Shown piece by piece: positions 51,982 through 63,800 of a DNA stretch of 64,000 nucleotides (within the stretch, counting starts at the first letter, position 1; every line of letters starts with the position of its first letter). The stretch spans positions 9,335,001-9,399,000 of the forward strand of contig CM074758.1 in NCBI GenBank assembly GCA_037355855.1. The letters run 5' to 3'. The stretch is from Pseudo-nitzschia pungens (Eukaryota > Bacillariophyta > Bacillariophyceae > Bacillariales > Bacillariaceae). A model generated the notes under the pieces. The model ran no database searches and was not told where the DNA came from. It was given only the letters and a program-made list of their open reading frames with translations. A program made the position numbers and the translations under genes.

Positions 51982-53906
51982 CGTCATCAAACCCAAGCAC
52001 GCGGTATTACCACCACACAGTCAACCTTGTGACTTTATTTCATACAACTCTTTCTGGGGCTCTTGATGGCTACTACTTCGTAGACCGCGGTGTGCGCTAA
52101 GTCCGAGACGCTGCTCGGAAACATCGATCATTGTATTAAGTCGTATATATATTATTGTACAGTTACTAGTATTAGTATACGTATTCTGAAAGAAAAATAG
52201 ATGAAAATATAAATTTAGTATTCGTTAGAGTTCTTGGGCGGTTTTTGAGTTCGACAACGGCTCTGGATAATGTTTGCGAAGCAAGAAGACTCAGCAATCA
52301 TTCATAAGAAGAAGATCTTTTCCCGTTGGCTTTTTTCTTTGTCTTCTGACATTACTACTAGTACTACCGGTACTACTAGTAGTACTACTAATCTTCAAAG
52401 GAAGGATACAAGTCATCTAGTACTACTAGTAATCACAAGCAACTCCGACTTCACTACATCAAAATCCTATATCCTGGTGGTTGTGGTGCCGTGTCTTGTT
52501 GCTGGGGACTGGTGTCAGCAAACAAACTTTCCATCGAAGCGGATTTCTTTCCTCGTCATGACACCTACTAGTACTAGTACTAGTACTACTACTAGTAGCA
52601 CTCAGGGAAAAATCAAGCAGCATGACTAGTACTACTACTAGTAGTAGTAGATTCTTCGTCTTCACTTCTGCAATCTTGGGAAAAACTACCTGCAATTTTT
52701 TTTGGAAAAGCAGCAAAGATCAAACAAATCAATTAAATCGCCGTACATGTCTTGAATAGTGAACAAGTACTAGTACTAGTAGTATGTTTGGCACAACCCA
52801 AGCAGCAGCACCCCAGATCGTCAAGAATGAAAATCTTCTTTGTGCTGGATCTCAAGCACTGCCTTTGGTGGTGCTACTAGTACTACTACTACTAGTACTA
52901 CTACTAGTACTACTACTAGTACTACTATCACCATCACCACCATCACCAAGATCACCACCAGCACCAGCAGCTACTATTGCATCACATTCTTGGTGTGACA
53001 GCAGCAGCTGTGTCTTGTGCGGAATGCTGCGTCATGGAGCTCCCAAAAAAATACTAGCATGCATCTGGGCTGCTTTCCAGCGATGCGGGTACTTGTATGC
53101 AAATTGTGAGGGGGCGTGAGTCGCGTCCTAATCCTAACCGCTGGTGTGCGGTGTGTGGTTTGTTCCTCCTCCTCCTCCTGCTCCTCCTCGTCTTCGCTTT
53201 CACGGCTGAAAATTCGTTCCCGGAATGACCGCTTGGAGCAGCGGGAAACCTGTCCCACTTAAAGATGTTTTTTGGGAAGGACGGAAAGTTCCCCGTACAT
53301 GTGGCAGAACACTCGGAGAGTTATTGGCGCACCAAAGGACGGTAAAGGGTCCACGAGCTCTCTACGGTGCAGCGAAACCAAATAATTCTTGGATAAGTTG
53401 TGCGGATCTCCAAATCGCGAACACTTGGATCCCAATTCTTCTTCTACCACTGTATGACCATGATATGGAATTCACAACGTACGATTTTGTAGCATGTACG
53501 ACAAAATTATGTGCGTTTCGTTTCATGAAGTCATTGGCTCCCACCGGACACTAATACAGTAATTACAAGTAACCTTTACACATCATTATTAGAGGTTTTT
53601 TTTTTCATGCCATGCGAGTAAGGTTACGGTAATTAACCTTTCATACTTTTACTCGCAAGTCTTAATCGTAATAGTCTCTCTCTCAAGAAAAGTGCTTACG
53701 GTGCACTCACCAGCTGCTGATCGAACGATCTTTTTCCCTCCTAAGATTACCTTACTGCACTGCAGAGACTCCTTATTCACCGAACCTACCGTCGAAGATA
53801 CAGCAAAGACAACCGAAGAGAACGTGTGCATCCGAAAGCTTCGACAACCGAATTCGAATTGTGAAGAGAATCCCAAGCTCGTACCGTTACCACTCGACAA
53901 TAAATA
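51982..53906. other. intergenic, microsatellite-rich, no convincing gene
   Basis: Between tandem genes. ACT/AGT runs dominate 52351-52928. A 111-codon frame at 52784-53119 owes its Leu/Val stretch to one of these runs. A 109-codon frame at 53225-53554 has no recognised domain. GTAAGGTTAC occurs at 53619-53628. Confidence 0.55.
52351..52928. repeat. cluster of ACT/AGT self-complementary microsatellites
   Basis: Tracts at 52351-52391, 52418-52431, 52566-52600, 52626-52652, 52767-52785 and 52874-52928, each with several ACTAGT or AGTACT switch points. This is the densest cluster in the window. Confidence 0.85.
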
Positions 53907-56330
53907 ATGGAAGGTATCGCGTGTCGCAGCGGCCGGACGGCGTCTGCCCTCTTTCGGGCAGCAATGCTTTTTGCATCGGTGCCTCGGATGATCCGTGCCC
54001 AGGAGTACGAGAGTTACCATGAGGAAAACGAGGAATGTGGCCTGTGGCTGGGTCCCTCTCCCGTCAAGGAGCAGGAAGAGCACGGGTGGGGACATTCCAT
54101 GTTCACTGGCAAAGTAATTCCAAAGGGAACCGTCCTTCTGGGAAGCGGCATTCTCGACGACGAGAAACAAGCCAAGGTCTTTGGGGATTTGTTTGTTCCC
54201 GTCTACGATTGGGAGGCCCTGGACGTGGCGGAGTACGCTCGACCAGCAATGGAAGACGATATGTTCCCGGACGACGACGACGAAGAAAGGATTCGAGGCG
54301 GAACTCGAGGCCCAGAGGGCGGCGGGAGCACTGAAACTGAACGGAACCAAGTCGGATCCCCCCATCTTTCAGCAGTTGTGGAGCGGCGACATTTACGACG
54401 CCCAAATCCTGGAATCCTACGATGGCATGCGTGTCTTTATTCCGGGACTTCCCATCATCGCTCCCTGCACCGCGGATGGTTTCAACCTGGAACAGGTGCA
54501 GACCATGTTCTATCGGGACTGGAGGGACGTCCGGGGACGATACCACGACGAGTCTCCCCCGCATCCACAGGCGGGGAGTTTCTCCTACCTGTCCGAACGC
54601 CATGTTCGTGGCCGCCCGCGATATTTTGCCGGGAGAAGAACTGATTGTGGAGTGCGTCGACAACGGGGACGATTTCGATCCAAAGGACTACGATCCCGTC
54701 GAGTTCAAGCCCAGCAAAGCCGGGGGCTACAGCATTTGCCTCGACGACAGGGTCGAGGAACGCCTTGCGGACCACACACCCAACGTAGCCGGGGGCAACC
54801 ACGGCGGCCAGCGCGGGCTCTTTCGCCAAGAAAAAGCTCCAGGCGGGAGAAATCCTCACGTCGTCGCCCATGATTCCGGTCCACCGGGAAGAAATGCACA
54901 TGGACCGGACGAAGTACCAGAAGGTCCACGACGAGGCCAAGCTGCACGGAAACTACGCCAAGAAAGGCCTTCCCGCCAAAAAACAGCAGCTCCTGCTGAA
55001 TTACATGTACGGGCATCCCGAATCGAGTCTGTTGTGGCTGCCCACGGCGCCGCTCATTCACGCGGTCAATCACGCCGCCATCTACGATCCCGACTCCACG
55101 GTCAAAGCGGTCGAGCCGAATGCGAAGATTCAGTGGCACTCGGACAAGTACACCGAGGCCCAGGCCGCCGGCAAGCCGCTCTCCCGCCGGCAGCAATTCC
55201 ACCACACGGAACTCCTGGAAATGGACTCGCTGGAGGTGGTGAAAAAGCACGGAATGGGATTGATGATCGATTTGGTAGCCACCCGGCCCATCGAGGAGGG
55301 CGACGAAATCCTCATCGATTACGGCAAGCACTGGGACGAAGCCATGAAGCGTCACGTAGCAGACTGGGCGTCCGCCGTTGACGCCATCAAGCTGGAACAC
55401 TCCGAGGACAAGGCCGAGCGGAAACGGAAGCGCAAACTGGAGCGCGAACGCCAGGAATTGGCTGACCGGGAGGAAAACGAGACTCCCCACGTAAAACACA
55501 AGCACCGGCACAAGCGGTCGGAAAACGCTATGACCGCCATTCCCCTGTCGGGGTACGTGACGGCCGCCGACTACAACGACATACACCAGGAGGACCCTGT
55601 ACTGGCCTTTCTCGAGCAGCGCAAACGCCCGTATCCGTCCAATCTCGAGACTGCGTGCTACTTTGACGGCGATTGGCTGGACGATATGGACGAGCAGGAC
55701 GAGGAGGCCGATCCGATCACCTACGAGAGCTGGTACAACCAGATGGACCCTCTTGCCGGCTGCCTGCTCCCCTGCCTCGTGACGGAACGCCGCCCGTACA
55801 TAGAGGGAGAGGAAGAGGAACTGAGGACAAGGGAATACGACGACGACGACGAGTACATGAAGGTCGTCCGAGAGACGGAGAGAAAGAACCAGCCAAACGG
55901 GGGTAGCGCCTTTCCCATCCGATACACCGTCAAACTCATTGACAGCCACGAAGAAAACACGTCGATCCCCTTTGAGTGTCACATCTACAAGCGCTTCGAC
56001 TACTATCTCACGGATGTTCCCCGCGAGGGCATCACCTTTGTCAACAAGCCCCACTCCACGGACCACTGGATCGAATATGCCTTTCGGCAACCAGTCGGAC
56101 TCCCGGACGACATGGTCCCCCAGGCGTGGAGGGATCGAATCCGGACCCGGCGCGTCCGGGGACGCGCACGCACCGACACGAAAAAGGAGCCAAAACCGAT
56201 GACCATGGAAGAAGAACTCGAAGAGTTTGAATACCAAGAGTCTATCAAGCGATGGAACGATATCGAAAGCCGGCGCGAGCGGCTGGAAGAAACGCAGGAA
56301 AAACGAATGTCACCTCGGGAGGATTTGTAA
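53907..56330 (+). CDS. SET-domain protein with predicted signal peptide, three apparent frameshifts
   Basis: About 806 residues when three one-base frame changes are read through (AAA 54286-54288, CC 54593-54594, GGGGG 54791-54795). The N-terminus (SALFRAAMLFASVPRMIRAQEY) looks like a signal or signal-anchor sequence, unusual for a SET protein. SET-like pieces are HGWGHSMFTGKVIPKGTVL, NAMFVAARDILPGEELIVE, PLIHAVNHA and LVATRPIEEGDEILIDYGKHW; the last two correspond to the NH and DYG motifs that bind S-adenosylmethionine. There is no post-SET Cys cluster. A basic coiled coil (about 500-530) and a C-terminal region with FRQPVGLPDDMVPQAWRD follow. Lysine methyltransferase activity is likely, but location and substrate are open. 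Corrected readings such as NVAGATTAASAGSF are smooth. Confidence 0.72.
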
Positions 56331-56733
56331 AATGCCAAACACACGAACAGCAAACGGTTTGTGTTTGTGCACTGTGCGGTTTTGATCGGTTCTAGTTGGA
56401 AGCGGAACAAACAGAACCTGATTCCACAGCGATGCGTATGCCTTCGAGCCATTCGGTCCGAATGACCCTTGCTCCAATGGGCAGAAGGCGGCTCTGTGCA
56501 CTGCATCGGCTCGCAATCTATTCTTATAATAGCATGGTATGATAATAATGAACCATTCGGATTTCTATTGTCCTCCACACAACTACTACGTGTACACGTA
56601 TAACTTCTAGAGCTTTGTTCGATGAAATGAAGCATTGTAACAGCGGGAAGACCTTTTGATCAGAAGATACTAAGGATTGCCCTTTCCGCACCGCCGCGTT
56701 AGCAGATCATCCCTCTAGAAATTTTCTCTTGAT

Positions 56734-56766
<33 letters not shown>

Positions 56767-57843
56767 TTGATATGCACCGTTCGAGAGCTGCCCACAAACG
56801 ATTCTCGAGATGGGAAATACATTACAGAGAGTGGGTCGCATTCGGAAGCATGCATTGGACTCAATTTATTGTTGTTTCCCGCGGGAAGCTAGAAATAGGT
56901 GTTCGAAGGAACGTGGGTATTCCAATTCGTGCTACAATTGAGATCGGATTCAGCTGTTAAGATGCGGTTTGATAACACGACTGTGATCCTTTTCACGATG
57001 TTTGAAAGTTTACCGGGTTGAATAGTGTGCATTGAAGATGGTCCTGAACCGTGATGTTGTTTTCTCTTCGACAAACTTTTTCCATAATAGAAGTAATTTA
57101 ACACGAAGTATTACGAGTAATACTCGTATTATTATTCAATCAACAACAGTACCGTACCGTAAGATTACCGTATGGGTAGGTACCGGTATGTTAGTAGTCG
57201 TTTCAAAATTTCAAAACAGAACAAAAAACAAAACAATGTCCAAGAACCTATTCTAAGACTTGAATACGTACCTTCTTACCTCATTTTTATCATTCTTTTC
57301 TGTTCGTAAAGAACATCTATCCCCCTATCAGGATGAGATGTTGCGAGACAATGTCTGTGAAGGCAGTCAATGGAGTCAATCAAGACTAACACTTCGGTAT
57401 TTACGGTAACTTACGGTAGGCCACCAAATCGAAATATTGAATCTTGCATGCGTTGGTCGAGATTTGAAGACAAAAATTGCTCACAAAAACGACCCACCCT
57501 CGGAAGGTGCGCTTTTGCGCTACTGCCAATGTAATGACGGACAGAGATACCACTGCTGTGACGAGAACGGAAAAACTTTTGTCTAGCAACGAAGAACGAG
57601 AACGAATGCCGGTAGAGACAGAGAGAGACCCGCAAAAGAGAACAATTTGCATTCTATGAGTCACATCCTCGGACCCATTAGGTAACTTACTACTAGTGAT
57701 CGTCCAAGAGACTGACACAACCAGCGTAGAGAAGAAGGAACCATTAGAACGGCATTCGAATCGAATAGGTAGAGCCTGGTACCGTACCAAACCATCATGT
57801 GCCAGCGGTTTTCTTGTGGTTCAGAGTAGGAAAGGAAGTCAGT
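56331..57843. other. intergenic with a TG/CG tract, no gene seen
   Basis: Between two tandem genes. Besides the alternating purine-pyrimidine tract it contains GTAAGATTACCG-type motifs (57158-57188, 57405-57419). No domain-bearing frame. Confidence 0.55.
56732..56766. repeat. (TG)n(CG)n tract
   Basis: About twelve TG units continue directly into about five CG units. Such uninterrupted alternation of purine and pyrimidine is a classic potential Z-DNA former. Confidence 0.9.
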
Positions 57844-60800
57844 ATGCGGGGGTACAGCGTTGACGAGAAAGGCAGGGAAGGTCGGCGGAACGAGAGGGAA
57901 AACGAAGGCATTGGTCAACGACAATACAAGAATCCGTTTGGGAACAATGTTGGAACGGGACCATCCTCTCGCAATGGTCCAAGCCAGGGTAGAACCTCCA
58001 AAAGCAATGGCAATGGCAATGGCAATGGCAATACCAACCACAAAAGTAATAACAACCGCAACAGCAACAGCAACAACGACAAAAAAGTAGAATCTTTGCA
58101 ACAACAAACCGAACTCTATGCAGAATTGGCACGTGAGCTGGAAGGAAACGCTTGCCAAACGCGATGCCGAAATTGAGGCCCTGCGAAAATCCAACCGGGC
58201 CTTGCACAAAGAATGCAACCAGCACACAACAAAGATTGCCTCCCTTGAGACACAGTGCGTGGCACGATCGGCAAAGCTCGCTCAGCTTTCCGATCTCATC
58301 TCCTTCCGCAAGAACGACAAGGTCCAGGAACGTCTCATGGAAAAGTCACTTGAGTTGGCCGATCTCATTGAAGAAACTGAACGGTTGAGAATTCAAAAGA
58401 ACGAATTACAGAAGGAAAAAACAAAGAACGGGAAACTGTTGCTGGAGATGAGCGACATTATCCGGATGCTTAACCATATCGACGTGAAATACGAAAAGGC
58501 CGAAGCGGAGTTCTTTGAGATGAACCGTGTTCGATACTACGATGATTCTCTCACCCCTTTTGCGGGGGCTCCTCAAGACGCCCCGCTTGAGAATGTGCGG
58601 AGAAAGATTCAGACGATAGATCGAGTGTTGAAAGATGGAGAGCCCATCCGGCAAGAACACGCGGTACAAAAAGAACGAATCGAATCACTGATGAGCGAGA
58701 ACGCTGATCTGAACTCCCAGATTGCCTCGTTGCAGGAACTACTTTTGGAAGCACAAGAGCAGCAAAAGCAGCAGCAGCAGCAGCAGCAGCAGCAAGAGGA
58801 ACAGCAAAGGAACAAAGAAACGCTCGAGATGGCCTCGAAATCCAGGCCAGAGAAAACCCATAGCGCAGCGACCTGCGACGAAGGTGACTCCAAGGAAGTT
58901 TCATACGAGGAGTTTGTGATTGAAAACAAATTAACAATGCTAGACTATGCCAACAAAGAATCAGGCATTAACAATAGCTGCCGCAATTCACAGTTTTCTG
59001 GAGTCAACAAATGTTTGTCTACTGTAATCGAAGCCAGAAGCAGCGAGGAGAAGGGCTTGCACAATAGCGATGGGAGCAGTCATGACGATTCGTCACTAGA
59101 CTCGTCGTTTTCTACCCTGGAAGCTCCCCCGGAAGAAGAACCAGAAGACGAAACGCCAAATCCTTCCCCCCCTCCTCCTTTTGTGACTGGAGCTTCAAGT
59201 AATACCATAGATCCTGTCGAGTACGAAGAATTGAAACAAAACTTCGACAAGGCCCTCGATGTCATTGAACATCTAAAGAGCGACTCCAAGCAGCGACGCA
59301 GGAACTTTCGACGACCCAGTATACATTCCAGAAACAACTCGGCATCCAACAAACATGAAGTAGAAAAGGCCAGGAGAGAAACTTCCAGGGTTCAGCTCGA
59401 ATTGAACAAGGCCAAACTGCAGTATGAAGCATTGCAAACAGAGTTCAAGGCGTTAAAAGATCGGCACCAGGAAGTTTTAGCAGCATCGAAAGCGGAGCGA
59501 GCCAAACTAGAGGCAAACTACAAGGAGCAAATATCCTCCATGAAGGAGTCTTCCAACACGGCATTCGATGACGTATCTAACATGAACAACATTCTGCGGC
59601 AACAATACGACGACCTCGAAAAGGAATACACGCTCAAGATCGAGACGCTCCAAAAGAAACTCAAAGAGGCGCGAAACTCCGGAAAGGAACGAAAGGATGA
59701 CAATGGGGATCAGATGAAATTACTGGAGGAACGAATAAAGAAAGCTCGGGTGGAATGCGATGCCATGGAATCTATTCATCGTGATCGCATTAGCGAACTA
59801 GCAAAAGATCACGTCAAGGCTCTGGAAGAGGTTCAAGAAAAATACAACGATCTCAAGTACGAATACGATACTTTTTTGGAAATCCATCTCAAGGTGGAAG
59901 AAGACGCCTTGGAGGCAAAGATGCATTACAAGGAGAGCCTTCAAAAGATTCGTGCTATGGAGGCAGAAGCTCGAGATAGCAAAGAAGCCGCGCAGAAAAC
60001 CGAAGCTGAACACAGACAGGCCGTTGAAAAAATTACAGAGGGGCACAAAGAAGATTTAGAGAAAATAGAGGCATCCGTGGTGGAATGGAGGGGTAAATTC
60101 CACGCACTCAAAGAAGAATACGTGTCGGCTATCAAGGAGCACGAGGAAACCAAGGAGAAACTGCTACTTGATCTAGAAGAGTCGAAGGCAGACCATCAAG
60201 GAATCATTGGAAAACTCGGAAAAATGCGACAAAGTGATGCTGCAAAATACCAGAAGCTTCGACGGGAATTCGATGCCGCGTTGGTAGATCACGGGAAAAA
60301 GGAGCAGAGTATGATCCACAAGTACGAGCAAGTAAGAAAGGCATATGAACCCAAGATTGCCAGCTATCAAAAGAAGATCGATGAGTTTGAAAGATTGTTA
60401 GCGGTTTCGAAGCTTGACAGTCAGCAAGAAACGAAACGCAAAGTCGACCAAATCCAATCGCGATCAAAAGAGAAAACGGATGAACTCCAAATCAAGTTGG
60501 TTGAAACGACAAAACATTTAGAGATCGAGACGGAGACAAACCGAAAGCTCGTACAAGAACTGACAGTATCGAAAGAAGAACGAGATCGACTGGAAATATC
60601 CAACAAAGAACTCCGGGAACTTGTGACGAGAATCGATGATGAACGAATAGAGACAACAAACCAACTGAAAACGAAACTGGAAGAAACTTCTGGACGATTA
60701 GAATTCGAAGTGGAACTCAACCAGAGACTCAAACAAGGAGAAATACATTCCGGGGAAAGAATCGATGAATTAGTAGAAAGCAAGAAAAAACTCGAAGATC

Positions 60801-63800
60801 GCGCAGCAAGTCAAGATAAAGAATTAAAAGAAAGCCGAGACATTCAAGAAGAGCTCGCTGCCTCGTATCAGGCGTCCTTGCTGAAAATCGAGTCTTTGCT
60901 TGCACTGAGGGAAAACGCATCTATTCCGAAGCAAGCAGAAAATTCAGCTGGAAATATAGGGGAAGATTCCGTGCTTGGAAAGGGGGGGACAGTATTGGAA
61001 CGTATTAAACAGCTCGAGAAGAAATCGGACACCAAGGCTTCCAAAACAAAAAATCAAGAACAATCGACGAGTCCATCGATTGTAGACATGTTGTTCCAGC
61101 GTGATTTCGACATTATCTTACGCAAACTAGGTTATGGTGATAACGAAGAATGTAATTCGGACGCATCATTCGTTAGTTCGACCACTGAAAGCTTAATTGG
61201 CAGAGAAGAAAGAAAGGCTATATGTGACAAAATTTACGGAAGAGTAGAGGAGCTTGTATATAAAATGAATCAGGATGAAAAAACTCAGGAAACAGAAGGA
61301 AGTGTGACGGACCATGAACAGGAGATGAATAAGAAAGAAATTGATCGGAACAGAGAAGGAAGCCAGCAACAAGACGAAATCAAAGAAGAAGCATTCACAG
61401 ACGCAAAAGACAATTTTGGAATCGGTCAGATGTTTTATGTATTGCATCATTTCGTTCAGTTGCGGAAAGTGAATGCCTGCTTCCTCGAATTGCCGCGATT
61501 TCAAACGGTGCTTGAAGAAAATCAAATTGAACAGAAGCTCTTGAGTGACACGAGCATCTGGAACGAAAAAATAGTTTCGGACCTCTTGATCCATAAGAGG
61601 CGATTCAAACGCGTGCAGAATTCCCTCTTACGTCAAACCATCGTATCGGGTCTCGATGAACTATACCCATCGCGACTTCATGAGCTGTATTCGTCCTGTT
61701 GCAGTTTCTCACGATACTCCATCACAGCCTCTGACTTGGGATTTTCCACTGCCAACACAGTATCCGCGGTAGAAGCAGACGAGAAATCAGAATCGCCCTC
61801 TAATTTTGGATTTTCAACGGCAGATGCCAAGTCCGTGATGAGAACAGACGACAGGTCAATACCGGCTTATGATTTGGGAATGTCCATGGCTGATACATTA
61901 TCCATTATGGAAGGAGGCGAGAAGTTTGTCTCGCCCTGTGATTTGAGCAGTTCAATTGCAGATAAGGTATTAGCGATACGAGACGGGACAACGGTGACAT
62001 CTTCTGAATTGGGTTTTTCCACCACAAATTCTAGATCCGAGGAAAGAGTCGAAAAATCAGCCCCGCCCTCCGCGTTGGCATTACCCGCTACAGGTAGCAA
62101 ATCCGTAATAGAAAAAGACGCAGAATCTGTCGTCCATGGCGTAGCTTCCGTCGGGGGCAACAAGCTGAATGACTCGGTACAACAGGCCCGTTTGGAAGCA
62201 GCACGGCTCCGAGACGAGAACTTTACGAATCAGGTGAACATTAGCACAGAAGAAATCAAGGCGAAGACACGTGAGAAAGAAGTACGCTTGCTGGACCTCA
62301 AGTACAAAACCCTCAAAGAAGAGTTCCGACAACTCCAAGCAAACGAGATTTCGTCGCCACCAACCGACATTGCCTTTTCGAGCGACGATGATCATAGAGA
62401 CAACCAATCCTGCGAGCCAAGTATCGCTATGTCGAGCGTGACACATCCCACGATTCCAGGCTTGAACCGAGTTGATTCACTCCAAAAGCAAGTTCTTGCA
62501 GCGGAACTCAAGGTCGAGTGCTCGAAACGGGACTTACAAGGGCAGAAGTCATGGGTAAACAAAGCTCGAAAAGAGCAGCAGAAAATCGACCACAACCTGA
62601 AGACAGTGTTGGGCCACCTTCAGGAATTGAAGGAAATAGACGAATCCAATTTTGACCATCCAATGGCCGACGACGGCACGATAATGTCGAGTCGATTCGA
62701 GAAAGATATCACTGAAGGCAGAGGTCTTATTTGGGATATCATGACAACATCGGTGAAGGAGGAGGAGGAATCGAATGCGGTCGATCACGACCCAATCCGT
62801 GGTACGATCTGCGAGACAAAGGTTTCGTTTGACGTGAGCCAGTTGTCGCACACAGTAAGTGACGACACCGCGGATACAACCACCGTGGACTACCCCAATA
62901 CTGCTTCAACAGTGTCTTCGGAACATAGAGATGACAAAGCTATGAATCGTTCTTTGAATTCATCCGTCACGGATGAAACCGAACCACACAGCGACCAAGC
63001 GACAGGTCTGCACCCCGATCGGAGCAGGAGCAATCGCAGCATTGAAAGCATCGAAGATATTCGCCTCGAACTGCAGCAGGCCAGGGAAGCCGCTGAAGCC
63101 GCTCGACGAAAGCAACTGGAACGGGAGGAAGCTCTGCGGGATGTCATATTTCAGTACAAGGAGCTCGAGAAGGAACACCAGGCTTTGGCGGAGCAGAAAC
63201 AGCAACAGCAGCTACCGCTACCCATCGAGACGGAAGGAGAGGCGGACGATGTGATCGATGCGTCATCAGTGGTTGCGGAACTGAAACAGGCGCAAGCGAA
63301 CGTCGATGCCATGAAGGATGAGCTGGAGAAGGCTTGCGAGCGCCACTACCAAGAGAAGGACAACCTGATGCACGTCATGGACCAATACAAGTCGCTTCAG
63401 AATGATTTTTACAAGATCCTGACGGAAAAGCAAGAACTCGAAAAGGTCGTTTACCACCGTCCGGGAATGCCCACCACTGCGATCGTCTTCTCGCAGTCGG
63501 CGTCGACGGTGTCGTCGGTCGGAGCCACTGTAGGGGGTGGGAGTGCTGCAGTTGCTCCAACGAAGCCTCCCATGAAGAAACCTCCTCCCGCGAAGCAACG
63601 GATCTCAAAGCCCGGCAACAACAATCGCACTCCGGTAAGTCGCGGTGGACTGCTGGGTCGAATGGGTTCGAAACCCGTTCCGAAACGCGTTGGACCACCA
63701 AAGTCCCCACCCCGGCAGCCCGCTCTGTCCGATCCGAAAAACGCATCCCATCTCCGGCCTCGGCCCGTCCGTCCTGGCAACACCAATTCCAATATCCCCG

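Noticed and set aside
52784..53119. 111-codon frame with a predicted TM segment
   Set aside because: The Leu/Val stretch is produced by the ACT/AGT microsatellite; no other gene-like signal.
53225..53554. 109-codon frame before the SET gene
   Set aside because: No domain or good start context; composition is intermediate, so it remains possible but unsupported.
54705..56237. 510-codon minus-strand frame
   Set aside because: Antisense shadow of the SET gene; the sense strand carries SET motifs and the conserved-looking tail.
63628..63645. GTAAGTCGC donor-like site in the giant coiled-coil gene
   Set aside because: The frame stays open through it and reads as part of a Pro/Arg-rich region; no matching acceptor restores a better frame.
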